Of a stretch of DNA of 10,940 bases, positions 1 to 7,176 are shown piece by piece (the stretch's first letter is position 1; each line of letters starts with the position of its first letter). The translations under genes were made by a program, and so were the position numbers. The stretch lies in NCBI GenBank assembly GCA_007130265.1, contig SLST01000224.1, positions 1 through 10,940 on the forward strand. Reading direction: 5' to 3'. The notes below the pieces were generated by a model. It had not been told where the DNA came from. It did not search any database and saw only the letters and a list, made by a program, of their open reading frames with translations. The stretch comes from Spirochaetales bacterium. GTDB taxonomy: Bacteria; Spirochaetota; Spirochaetia; DSM-27196; SLST01.

Positions 1-2
1 GG

Positions 3-1865
3 GCCGAGATCAATGGCGAGGAGGTAGAGCGAGAACGCCTGTTCGTGGCCCCGAATCGGATGTATGTGCTCGGCTATCGCTGCGGTGAGGACGCGGAGTT
101 ACGGCACCGGTGGGTCGGGACGGCCGAAGGGCACCTGGGGGTGTTCGACCCCGACACCGAGGTCTACCTGCCGGTTCCCATCGCGGCGGAGACGACGACG
201 GGTGGTTTCGCCGCACGCGGGCCGGTGAACGCGCTGATGGAGGATGGCGGCGGCAGGATCTGGGCGGCGCGCGACGGAGGAGGTGCGGTGCGGATCGAAG
301 CCGGTGAGGTCCACAGCGGCACCGGCGGAAACGCGTCGATCCGCGCCCTCTACGAAGACCGCTCCGGCGTTGTCTGGGCCGGCGGTATCGGCACGGGCCT
401 GTGGAAGTACAGCCCGGTCACCGAGCACTTCTCGCGGCACCTGACGAACCCCGGCGAGCCGGGGGCGCCGGCCCGTCACATCGTCTGGTCGTTCGCCGAG
501 GATGCCCGCGGCCGCGTCCTGGTGGGCACCGACCGGACCGGACTCGTCGTGTTCGATCCGTCTACGGGGCTGATACGACCGACCATCGACGAGCTGCCGA
601 GTCTTCAGTTGCCCCCGGAGGCGCGCGTCCTTGATCTGCATGCAGGCCCGCGTGCAGGCCTGCCTGAAGGCGCCCGCCCGGTGCTCACGGCGCTCGGCGA
701 AGGTGGTGCGATTGAGCTCGACGGTGAGGGGGCGACCGTCTGGCGGTACCCCGGTCGCTCGTGGGGCGAGGCGGTGCTGAGCGTACATACCGACGGGACG
801 AGGCGCTTCTTGGGAACTGCCGACGGATCACTGATCGCGATCAGCGAGGACGGCGAGCTCACCAGATACCGGCTCACCGACCCGGACCGCTCGCCGGAGG
901 CGGTCACGGTCATCCGTGCGGCCGACGACGGAGGCCTCTGGATCGGTACGCATGCCGGATCGCTCTACCGGTTTGACACCGACCGCGACTCCGTCCCGCG
1001 CCGGCTCGTCGCCGCGCGCGGACTAGAGGCGGCCGTTTGGGCGATCGAGCCGCAGCCGGGAGGCACGGCGTGGGTCGCTGCGCGCGAAGCCGGCGCGACC
1101 CTCTACTCAGCCGACGGATCGGTGCGACTGCAGATCGACGCGCCGGTCGAGATGGGAGCGCGCGTCGTCTACGCAGTCACGGCCGGCGAGTCGGCTGACG
1201 CTCGCGGTGCGGGAGCGGACGGGGCCGCAATATGGCTCACCACGGAGAACGGCCTCTTCCGGGTCGACGCGCGGACCGGCGAACGATCCCGGTTCACGGT
1301 GTCGAGTGGCCTCGCGGCGAATGAGTTCAGCGCGGGTGCCCTGCACCTCGCCTCCGACGGCACTATCTACGCGGGCGGGGTAAACGGGTTCACACGCTTC
1401 GATCCACGCACGGCGGAACCGGGGTCCCGAAGGGCCCCGGTGCTCATCTCGTCGGTCTCCGTCCCCGGATCTCCGTCGACGCGCTGGGCCGATCTGATGG
1501 CAACTGATGACGGGCCTGATGAGGCGCATCGGCTGACTCTGCCGAAGGGTACACGGTCGTTCTCGGTAACCGTCGCATCGCTCGACTATTCGGACCCACC
1601 GTCGAACCGGTTCGAGCACCGGCTGATCGGACTGGACTCGTCGTGGACCGACGCACAGACCAACCGCACCATCTCGTACGCCGACCTCAGGCCGGGCGAG
1701 TACCGGCTCTACGTGCGAGGCACCAACAGCCACGGCCTGCTCGACCTCGAGGCGACCGCCCTGGATATCCTCGTCCCGCCCGCCGTCCGGCGAGTCTGGT
1801 TCGTGATCGCGCTGCTCGCGGTTTTTCTGCTGGGACTCGGGGCGCTCGTCATGTCCATTCGATGA
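3..1865 (+). CDS. Propeller-type sensor protein (reg_prop repeats + Y_Y_Y domain + C-terminal TM), 5' end outside window
   Basis: The reading frame is open to the left edge (620 residues visible), so the start lies upstream and the GTG at 45 is probably internal. Repeated blade motifs of the two-component regulator propeller type are visible: GRIWAARDGGG, GVVWAGGIGTGL, GGLWIGTHAGSLYRFD and AAIWLTTENGLF. The late blade GLAANEFSAGALHLASDG leads to GGVNGFTRFDP, as is typical of the last blade in hybrid sensor kinases. A Y_Y_Y Ig-like domain follows (about 1535-1775; SLDYSDPPSNRFEHRLIG, then the RPGEYRLYVRGTN strand). A hydrophobic helix comes next (VWFVIALLAVFLLGLGALVM). In this family the propeller is periplasmic and senses a polymer or sugar, and the helix leads to a histidine kinase, GGDEF or AraC domain. 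Here TGA comes four codons after the helix, and the last 17 bases overlap the fabH 3' end. It is either a truncated sensor or one that signals through a partner. Confidence 0.85.
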   Translation, partial: AEINGEEVERERLFVAPNRMYVLGYRCGEDAELRHRWVGTAEGHLGVFDPDTEVYLPVPIAAETTTGGFAARGPVNALMEDGGGRIWAARDGGGAVRIEAGEVHSGTGGNASIRALYEDRSGVVWAGGIGTGLWKYSPVTEHFSRHLTNPGEPGAPARHIVWSFAEDARGRVLVGTDRTGLVVFDPSTGLIRPTIDELPSLQLPPEARVLDLHAGPRAGLPEGARPVLTALGEGGAIELDGEGATVWRYPGRSWGEAVLSVHTDGTRRFLGTADGSLIAISEDGELTRYRLTDPDRSPEAVTVIRAADDGGLWIGTHAGSLYRFDTDRDSVPRRLVAARGLEAAVWAIEPQPGGTAWVAAREAGATLYSADGSVRLQIDAPVEMGARVVYAVTAGESADARGAGADGAAIWLTTENGLFRVDARTGERSRFTVSSGLAANEFSAGALHLASDGTIYAGGVNGFTRFDPRTAEPGSRRAPVLISSVSVPGSPSTRWADLMATDDGPDEAHRLTLPKGTRSFSVTVASLDYSDPPSNRFEHRLIGLDSSWTDAQTNRTISYADLRPGEYRLYVRGTNSHGLLDLEATALDILVPPAVRRVWFVIALLAVFLLGLGALVMSIR

Positions 1866-2871
1866 GGTTGCCACCGTAGGCGAGCCCGCTGCCGAAACCG
1901 ACGGTGACCACCAGGTGGCCGGGGCGCAGCAATCCTCGTGTCTGCATTTCGCTCAGGGCAATCGGGATGGAAGCGGCGGAGGTATTGGCGTATTCCCGGA
2001 TGTTCTTGAAGAACTTCTCAACCGGGTATCCGGCGCGTCGGCAGGCGGCGTCGATGATCCGCACATTCGCCTGATGGGCCACGACGTGATCCAGGTCCGC
2101 GATTGAGAGTCCGTTTCGCCTCAGTAGCTCTTCGACTGTGTCGATAATGGCCTGGACCGCGAATCCGTAGACCTGCCTGCCGTCCATCTGCAGCTTGGTT
2201 CGATCCGGATCTGTCGCCACGTTGCACGGCTCGCGCGATCCGCCCGCCGGCCGGCACAGGCTCGCGGCACCGCTTCCGACCGAGTGCAGGACGCTGTCAC
2301 GTATCCCGCCACCCGTGCCCCGGCGCACGACGGCTGCGCCTGCGCCGTCCCCGAACAGTACGCAGGTGTTGCGGTCGGCCCAGTTGATAATCGTGCTGTA
2401 GACTTCGGCGCCAACGACGAGAACCGTCGCTGCCTGCCCCGAGTCCACGAAGGCCGAGGCCGTAGCCAGTCCGTAGACGAAGCCGGAGCAGGCCGCCACG
2501 AGATCCATCGCCCCCGCTCGCTCGGCCCCAAGATGGTCCTGGACGATCGAGGCAGTGGCAGGGAGCCCCGGGTAGTCGGGAGTGGAGGTCGCGAGCAGCA
2601 CCAGGTCGACGTCGGCCGGGTTGATGCGCGCCTCGTCGAGCGCTCGCCGAGCGGCTTCAACGGCGAGGTCGGACGCGGCGACGTCGTCGGCCGCTACATG
2701 CCGTGCCTTGATGCCGGTGTGCGAGTAGATCCATTCGTCGGAGGTGTCGACGATCTGCGCGAGCTCGTCGTTCGTCATCACCCGGGGCGGAACGTACGCG
2801 CCAACAGCGACGATCTGAGCAGACGCCCTCTGCAGAGCGCTCCCTGAAGCCGTTTCACGACCGGTTGCCAT
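1849..2871 (-). CDS. fabH: Beta-ketoacyl-ACP synthase III
   Basis: KASIII condenses an acyl-CoA primer with malonyl-ACP to start fatty-acid synthesis in the cytoplasm. The 340-residue protein aligns along its length with FabH. The nucleophile is Cys128 (DLVAACSGFVYGL), with His266 in AHQANVRI and Asn296 in YANTSAASIPIAL. The FGDGAGAA loop and the GFGSGLAYGG end are intact. The Trp of DTSDEWI is kept, but the usual Arg of RTGI is His51 (HTGIKAR). The residue that aligns with E. coli Phe87 in the primer pocket appears to be Leu103, so primer preference may differ (inference). The N-terminus is about 17 residues longer than in E. coli. ATG 2869-2871 is chosen because GAGG lies 5-6 nt upstream. 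It follows the membrane-protein gene by 12 nt, so the two are probably co-transcribed. It is separated from, and divergent to, fabDGF, unlike the common plsX-fabH-fabD-fabG-acpP-fabF order. Confidence 0.95.
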   Translation of the reverse strand: MATGRETASGSALQRASAQIVAVGAYVPPRVMTNDELAQIVDTSDEWIYSHTGIKARHVAADDVAASDLAVEAARRALDEARINPADVDLVLLATSTPDYPGLPATASIVQDHLGAERAGAMDLVAACSGFVYGLATASAFVDSGQAATVLVVGAEVYSTIINWADRNTCVLFGDGAGAAVVRRGTGGGIRDSVLHSVGSGAASLCRPAGGSREPCNVATDPDRTKLQMDGRQVYGFAVQAIIDTVEELLRRNGLSIADLDHVVAHQANVRIIDAACRRAGYPVEKFFKNIREYANTSAASIPIALSEMQTRGLLRPGHLVVTVGFGSGLAYGGNLIEWT

Positions 2872-2883
2872 ACAGACCTCGTC

Positions 2884-4089
2884 TCAGTCGAACTGATCTA
2901 TGATCTGGGCCATGGAGCTCGCCATCCCGGAGATGAACTCGTTCATCTCCTCGACGGTCACCTCCCCGGGATCAGGACCGGGGAATTCGACGCGCGCGCG
3001 CTCGAGGTTCTCCGCGGTGATGAAGCCGGGGATTGGCGTGACCGCACGGTAGTCGGCGATCAGACTGATGAGCAGGTACCCGTCGGCGTACTGCTCGAAC
3101 GCAAGGTCACCTTCAATGCCTTCGGTGATCGCATCGCTCGTGATGGGCGCTTCAGCGTACGGGGACTCCGAGACGGTGAAGCCCGGCCGGACCCCTTCCG
3201 GCAGTTCCTTCTTCACGTTCTCGAGGAGCCCGCCGAGCGGGTAGCCGAACCCGAACCGGCTGCGCGAGTCCTGGAGCGGAGTGTGGAAGATGGCCGACAT
3301 CACCCGGTTCCCGAGCCGGTCGGCGAGGATATTGCCGGCCCGTTTCTGACCGGGAAAGCCGCGCTCTTCCATCCGCTGCCGATACTGCTCCTGCGGGAAG
3401 CCGGTGTAGGCGTGCTCGAGCCTCATGTAGGCGACTCCGCGGTGCCCCGGTTCGACGATCTGCTGGAGAATCGACTCGGCCATGACCTGATCAGGAACAC
3501 CGCGGGCAAAGGCCTGTCGCAGAACCTCCGGATCATCGGCATCCTGTTCGGTACGGATCACGCGATAGTCGGGCGTACGGCTGAGGCCGATGATCCTGAA
3601 CGGTTCATCAGCGTCTCCCTTGCCGCGGTTGACGTCCCAGGCGGCTCGGAAGACGTTTCGGTGCTCCTCGTACCCCATGACGACCATGTGCTCGAAGAGG
3701 ATCCGGTTCGCCAGCGACTCATCAAAGGTGGAGCCGGTGAGCAATCGGTCGATCAGCTCCTGGTCGTCCCGGTTGGCGTACTGGAAGCCCAGGTGCCGGA
3801 TTCCTGCGGCGTCGAGCGCCGGGATGAGCTCGGCGAGAAACTCGAGCTGTTCCCTGACGAACCCCGTCTCGCCGATGAGCACCAGATCATGGCTCTGAAG
3901 AGAACCGACGACATAGTCGGCCGCGTCCGGCGATGCCTGGAGAAACTCGATCATCTGGCGCTCGATCTCCCGGTTGACCCGCATCCGAGGGACGTTGGAC
4001 TGCTGAAAGAGCCGGAAAGGATCGAGAATGAAGAAGAACGCGACCGCAATCGCTATAAACCACACGGTTCGTGATCGTCTGTTCTGCAT
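2884..4089 (-). CDS. Membrane-anchored protein with a degenerate erythromycin-esterase/ChaN (TIKI-like) fold
   Basis: 401 residues. Basic residues 4-7 (RRSR) precede a single hydrophobic segment at about 8-22, followed by DPFRLF. This looks like a signal anchor with the rest of the protein outside the cytoplasm. I do not recognise a named gene. Residues 67-170 show the pattern of the Ere/ChaN/TraB-TIKI superfamily: DLVLIGET near 68-75, a helix EFLAELIPALDAAGIRHLGF, DRLLTG at 114-119, then EEHRNVFRAAWDVNR (141-155) and FRIIGLS. A second block, RGVAYMRLEHAYTGF (217-231), resembles the family's later HA motif. The His expected right after GE(T/S) is missing (GETGF), and the acidic residue normally ending the next strand is replaced (GFQYA). 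A pseudoenzyme or binding protein is therefore possible. It is the first gene of the fabH unit. ATG 4087-4089 is the only start before an upstream stop, and it has no Shine-Dalgarno. The family assignment is inference from motifs. Confidence 0.8.
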   Translation of the reverse strand: MQNRRSRTVWFIAIAVAFFFILDPFRLFQQSNVPRMRVNREIERQMIEFLQASPDAADYVVGSLQSHDLVLIGETGFVREQLEFLAELIPALDAAGIRHLGFQYANRDDQELIDRLLTGSTFDESLANRILFEHMVVMGYEEHRNVFRAAWDVNRGKGDADEPFRIIGLSRTPDYRVIRTEQDADDPEVLRQAFARGVPDQVMAESILQQIVEPGHRGVAYMRLEHAYTGFPQEQYRQRMEERGFPGQKRAGNILADRLGNRVMSAIFHTPLQDSRSRFGFGYPLGGLLENVKKELPEGVRPGFTVSESPYAEAPITSDAITEGIEGDLAFEQYADGYLLISLIADYRAVTPIPGFITAENLERARVEFPGPDPGEVTVEEMNEFISGMASSMAQIIDQFD

Positions 4090-4096
4090 TGGGCTT

Positions 4097-4102
4097 AGTA
4101 TA
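4097..4102 (-). promoter_or_regulatory. -10 box (TATACT) of the membrane protein-fabH unit
   Basis: TATACT reads on the minus strand and matches the sigma-70 -10 consensus at five of six bases. No TTGACA-like -35 stands at 15-18 nt. That place is taken by the GGCTACCGGC box at 4121-4130. Transcription would begin around 4090-4091, right at the ATG at 4089, so the message would be leaderless or nearly so. Confidence 0.5.
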
Positions 4103-4120
4103 GCCGCAAGGGCGCACGAA

Positions 4121-4130
4121 GGCTACCGGC
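4121..4130. repeat. GGCTACCGGC box, inverted copy of 4172-4181
   Basis: This 10-mer is repeated exactly, in inverted orientation, at 4172-4181. Both copies sit at promoters: this one at the -35 position of the minus-strand promoter, the other in the spacer of the fabD promoter. Their centres are 51 bp apart, close to five helical turns. It is a candidate site for one regulator acting on both transcripts. Confidence 0.45.
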
Positions 4131-4163
4131 GCTGCTCGCGTCGAGCGGGCGGATTGGACAAAC

Positions 4164-4192
4164 TTGACACGGCCGGTAGCCCTTGCTACCGT
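4164..4192 (+). promoter_or_regulatory. Sigma-70-type promoter of fabDGF
   Basis: A perfect -35 TTGACA (4164-4169) is followed by a 17-nt spacer and TACCGT (4187-4192), a -10 that keeps the T, A and final T. The start would be near 4199, giving a leader of about 18 nt that includes the GGAGG Shine-Dalgarno. A strong -35 with a weak -10, and a dyad through the spacer, suits a repressible promoter. Confidence 0.6.
4174..4191. promoter_or_regulatory. Candidate operator: perfect inverted repeat over the fabD promoter
   Basis: CGGTAGC, a CCTT centre, then GCTACCG: a 7-bp perfect dyad that fills most of the spacer and runs into the -10. A protein bound here would block RNA polymerase. The half-site GCTACCG occurs a third time at 4122-4128. 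The sequence does not resemble the FapR, FabR or FabT sites I know, so no regulator is named. Confidence 0.5.
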
Positions 4193-4207
4193 TTGGCACT
4201 GTCTTGC

Positions 4208-4212
4208 GGAGG
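4208..4212 (+). promoter_or_regulatory. Ribosome binding site of fabD
   Basis: GGAGG stands four bases before ATG 4217. It decides the start: the same frame is open further upstream to 4028, but that extension crosses the promoter and the divergent gene and does not look like protein. Confidence 0.7.
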
Positions 4213-4216
4213 CCCC

Positions 4217-5164
4217 ATGAAACGCTGTTTTCTGTTCCCCGGTCAGGGCGCCCAGTACGTCGGAATGGGCAAGGACCTGTACGACGACTATGCTGAGGTG
4301 CGCCGGCTGTTCGCCGACGCAAGCGACCTGGCGGGGTTCGACGTTCCCGGGCTCGTGTTCGCCGGCGAGGAGGACGAGATCAAGGCGACCGACCGGTCAC
4401 AGATCGCCATTACGGCGGTGAATCTCTCGGTTCGCCGAGTGCTCGCGCTTCGAGGGGTGACCTCGTCGGCCGCAGCGGGATTCAGCCTGGGCGAGTACTC
4501 GGCACTCGTTGACGGGGGCGTACTCGCGGAGACCGATGCGCTTGCCCTCGTGGTCGAGCGTGGACGGATCATGGAGTCGGTCAGCCGCAGCCTCGATTCG
4601 CCTGAGGGTTCTCCGGGAATGGCCGCGGTCATGGGAATCGACGTCGGCGTCATCCAGAATGCGCTGGCGGACGCGGGAATCGCAGATGTCTATCCGGCAA
4701 ACCTGAACAGCCCCGTTCAGACGGTCCTGAGCGGCAGTGCCGCGGGGCTCGAGGCCGCCGGGCAGGTGCTGAAGCAGGCGGGCGCGAGGCGGGTGATCCC
4801 GCTGAAAGTCTCCGGACCGTTCCATTCGCCCCTCATGGCGGAGGCACGCGACCGGTTCGCCGAGGTGCTCGCGAACGTCACATTCACCGACCCTGCGAAG
4901 CCGGTCTACTCGAACGTCACCGGCACGCTGGTCAATACCGGCGAAGAGGCGCGCGAGTGCTGCGCGCAACAGCTCGTCGCACCGGTCCGGTGGGTCGATG
5001 AAGAGGAGCGGATCGCGGACGCCGAGTACGACGAGCTTCTCGAGGTGGGCCCCGGCGAAGTGCTGAGCGGCCTCTGGCGGGCCTACATCAAGGCGAATCC
5101 ACGGATCACGGTGCCGTGCCTGCCGGCCGGGACTGTTGAGAAGATCTCGACAATCACGATCTAG
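4217..5164 (+). CDS. fabD: Malonyl-CoA:ACP transacylase
   Basis: It transfers malonyl from CoA to the phosphopantetheine of acyl carrier protein, supplying extender units to FabH and FabF. The protein has 315 residues, normal for the family. The N-terminal FPGQGAQYVGMG oxyanion loop (7-18), nucleophile Ser90 in GFSLGEYSAL, Arg115 (VERGRIM) and catalytic His203 (VSGPFHSPLM) are all present. The ANLNSPVQTVLSG and PVYSNVTG segments are also typical. The position before the nucleophile is Phe instead of the commoner His (GHSxGE). Non-His residues are known there in FabD, so activity is not in doubt. The start follows from the GGAGG 4 nt upstream. It is the first gene of fabDGF, 13 nt before fabG, under the promoter at 4164-4192. 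Confidence 0.96.
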   Translation: MKRCFLFPGQGAQYVGMGKDLYDDYAEVRRLFADASDLAGFDVPGLVFAGEEDEIKATDRSQIAITAVNLSVRRVLALRGVTSSAAAGFSLGEYSALVDGGVLAETDALALVVERGRIMESVSRSLDSPEGSPGMAAVMGIDVGVIQNALADAGIADVYPANLNSPVQTVLSGSAAGLEAAGQVLKQAGARRVIPLKVSGPFHSPLMAEARDRFAEVLANVTFTDPAKPVYSNVTGTLVNTGEEARECCAQQLVAPVRWVDEEERIADAEYDELLEVGPGEVLSGLWRAYIKANPRITVPCLPAGTVEKISTITI

Positions 5165-5166
5165 AA

Positions 5167-5173
5167 AAGGAGA
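5167..5173 (+). promoter_or_regulatory. Ribosome binding site of fabG
   Basis: AAGGAGA, the best Shine-Dalgarno in the window, ends 4 nt before ATG 5178. It lies wholly in the 13-nt gap after the fabD stop and rules out the longer in-frame reading that begins at 5136 inside fabD. Confidence 0.7.
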
Positions 5174-5177
5174 GCAT

Positions 5178-5921
5178 ATGTTGCTGAAAGGTAAGCGGGC
5201 GCTGGTAACCGGCGGGTCACGAGGAATCGGAAGGGAGATCGTCCTGGCCTTCCTGCGCGAGGGGGCGTCGGTATGGTACCTCGACCTCGCCGAAGGCGAT
5301 TCACTCACCGAGTACGAGTCCGTCGCGAAGGAGCACGGCGGGTCGGCGTCGTTCAAAGAGGCGAATGTCGCCGACGAGCAGAGCGTGACGGCGGCGATCG
5401 AAGAGATCCTCAAGGAAGCCGAGGGGCTCGACGTGCTCGTGAACAACGCCGGCATCACCCGCGATAACCTGCTCTTTCGCATGAGCGCGAAGGAATGGAA
5501 CGACGTTCTTTCGGTGAATCTCACGAGTGCGTTCTTCACCTCGCGACTCGTCGTACGCCAGATGGCCAAACAGCGGTCAGGGTCGGTGATCAACGTCGCA
5601 AGCATCGTGGGGATCATCGGGAACGGCGGCCAGGCGAACTACTCGGCCTCCAAAGCAGGGATGATCGGGCTGACGAAGAGCATGGCGCGCGAGGTTGCGG
5701 CGCGCAACGTGCGAATCAACGCGGTGGCTCCCGGATTCATCAACACGAAGATGACCGAGGCGCTCAACGAGGAGCAGCAGAACGCCCTGAAGTCACAGAT
5801 TCCGATGGGCCGGATCGGGGAGCCGGAGGAAGTAGCCAAGGTCATCGTCTTCCTTGCGAGCGACCTCGCATCGTATCTCACGGGGCAGGTGATTCACATA
5901 ACCGGCGGATTGGGAATGTAG
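5178..5921 (+). CDS. fabG: 3-oxoacyl-ACP reductase
   Basis: A short-chain dehydrogenase that reduces beta-ketoacyl-ACP to (R)-3-hydroxyacyl-ACP. The protein has 247 residues, standard length. The cofactor motif TGGSRGIG is at 11-18 and NNAG at 89-92. The catalytic tetrad is Asn114, Ser142, Tyr155 and Lys159 (NYSASKAGMIGLTKS). FabG hallmarks include NNAGITRDNLL, GNGGQANYSASK, NAVAPGFI and the C-terminal ITGGLGM. At the end of the second strand stands Asp36 (VWYLDL), where E. coli FabG has Ala. In classical SDRs this Asp favours NAD(H), although Arg15, which fits NADP(H), is also present, so cofactor use is open. Second gene of the operon, 13 nt from each neighbour. No acyl carrier protein gene lies between it and fabF. 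Confidence 0.95.
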   Translation: MLLKGKRALVTGGSRGIGREIVLAFLREGASVWYLDLAEGDSLTEYESVAKEHGGSASFKEANVADEQSVTAAIEEILKEAEGLDVLVNNAGITRDNLLFRMSAKEWNDVLSVNLTSAFFTSRLVVRQMAKQRSGSVINVASIVGIIGNGGQANYSASKAGMIGLTKSMAREVAARNVRINAVAPGFINTKMTEALNEEQQNALKSQIPMGRIGEPEEVAKVIVFLASDLASYLTGQVIHITGGLGM

Positions 5922-5934
5922 GACGGGAACTCAC

Positions 5935-7176
5935 ATGAGCAGAAGAGTTGTTATCACGGGGCTCGGTGCGGTGACGCCGCTCGGCAACAGTGTCGATGAG
6001 ACGTGGCGGGGCATGGTGGAAGGACGAAGCGGTGTCGGGCAGATCACAAAGTTCGACGCCTCGAGCTACCCGGCAACGATCGCGGCCGAGGTGAAAGACT
6101 TCGATATCCGGGAGTACATCGACAAGCGCGATGCGCGGAAGATGGATCCTTTCTCGCACTACGCGATTGCCGGATCGATGCAGGCCATGCAGGATGCGGG
6201 ACTCGGAAAAGGCACTGTCGACCCGGAGCGAATCGGCGTGGTGCTCGGCATCGGAATCGGGGGATTCGAGACGCTCGAGAACTCGTACGAGGCGCTCTTC
6301 CTCAAGGGACCGGAACGAGTGCCGCCCATGACGATTCCCAAGCATATCGCGAACGAGGGGCCGGGAAACGTCGCCATCGCGCTCAACTGCCAGGGCCCGT
6401 GCTTCACGGTGACGACGGCCTGCTCATCGGGTACCGACGCGATCGGCAGCGCCTATCGCCTGATCAAGGACGGCGTCTCCGACGTGATGATCACCGGCGG
6501 CGTCGAGGCGTGCATCACGAAACTCGGCGTCATGGGCTTCTGCGTGATCCAGGCGCTCACCACCGGCTTCAACGACCGCCCCAGTGAGGCCTCGCGGCCT
6601 TTCGACAAAGACCGCAGCGGTTTCGTCATCGGAGAGGGTGCGGGGATCCTGACGATCGAGAGCCTCGAGCATGCCCAGTCCCGGGGTGCAAGGATCTACG
6701 CCGAGATCGTGGGCAACGGAATGACGTGCGACGCCCAGCACCTTACGGCCCCGCATACTGAAGGGCGCGGGGCGATCCAGGCGATGCGCATGGCGCTGCG
6801 GGAGGCCGGCATCGAGCCGGGCGACGTCGACTATGTGAACGCGCACGGGACGAGCACACAGATCAACGATCCGTTCGAGACGAAGGCGATCAAGGCGGTC
6901 TTCGGCGAGCATGCACACGAGCTCAAGATCTCGTCGACGAAATCGATGACGGGACACTGCATCGGCGCGGCCGGAGGCATCGAGGCGATTGCGTGCACCA
7001 AGGCCATCACTGAAGGGGTCATTCCGCCCACGATCAACCTCCAGGAGCCGGACGTGGAATGCGACCTCGACTACGTGCCCAACGAAGCGCTATCCCGTGA
7101 GGTGAGGATCGCGATGTCCAATACCTTTGGTTTTGGGGGGCACAACGGCGTGCTAGTCCTGAAGCGGTTCGAGTAG
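5935..7176 (+). CDS. fabF: Beta-ketoacyl-ACP synthase II
   Basis: It condenses acyl-ACP with malonyl-ACP in the elongation cycle. The protein has 413 residues, the usual FabF length. The triad is Cys163 (TTACSSGTDAIGSA), His304 (NAHGTSTQINDPFET) and His341 (KSMTGHCIGAAGGIE). The family's FGFGGHNG loop closes the C-terminus, with the gatekeeping Phe. The N-terminal VVITGLGAVTPLGN is canonical. The Cys and His spacing is that of KASI/II, and overall similarity favours FabF over FabB. The start at ATG 5935 follows the fabG stop by 13 nt, with a modest GGGA purine stretch upstream. Its TAG is immediately followed by the stop codon of the convergent dehydrogenase gene, leaving no room for a separate terminator. 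Confidence 0.95.
   Translation: MSRRVVITGLGAVTPLGNSVDETWRGMVEGRSGVGQITKFDASSYPATIAAEVKDFDIREYIDKRDARKMDPFSHYAIAGSMQAMQDAGLGKGTVDPERIGVVLGIGIGGFETLENSYEALFLKGPERVPPMTIPKHIANEGPGNVAIALNCQGPCFTVTTACSSGTDAIGSAYRLIKDGVSDVMITGGVEACITKLGVMGFCVIQALTTGFNDRPSEASRPFDKDRSGFVIGEGAGILTIESLEHAQSRGARIYAEIVGNGMTCDAQHLTAPHTEGRGAIQAMRMALREAGIEPGDVDYVNAHGTSTQINDPFETKAIKAVFGEHAHELKISSTKSMTGHCIGAAGGIEAIACTKAITEGVIPPTINLQEPDVECDLDYVPNEALSREVRIAMSNTFGFGGHNGVLVLKRFE

Noticed and set aside
636..670. Short GCAGGCC repeat and GCAGGCCTGC palindrome in the propeller gene
   Set aside because: It lies within coding sequence of a blade-linker region (HAGPRAGLPEGARP) and is explained by codon and GC bias.
99..788. 229-codon minus-strand frame opposite the propeller gene, and similar long shadows at 1107-1874, 2284-2847, 3283-4074, 6424-6957 and 7034-8037
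   Set aside because: All lie opposite well-supported genes, have no recognisable domain and show biased Arg/Gly/Ala composition.
3887..4117. 76-codon minus-strand frame near the divergent region
   Set aside because: It overlaps the membrane-protein gene in another frame, has no Shine-Dalgarno and no motif.
4028..4216. N-terminal extension of fabD
   Set aside because: The frame is open, but the extension runs through the promoter and into the divergent gene. The GGAGG before ATG 4217 and the FabD N-terminus fix the start.
4397..5617. 406-codon open frame on the minus strand across fabD and fabG
   Set aside because: It crosses two certain genes and their junction. Its translation is rich in Arg, Ser and Pro with no motif. 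Long antisense frames are expected in GC-rich coding DNA.
5922..5934. A missed acpP between fabG and fabF
   Set aside because: The gap is only 13 nt and neither neighbour contains a DSL phosphopantetheine motif in another frame.
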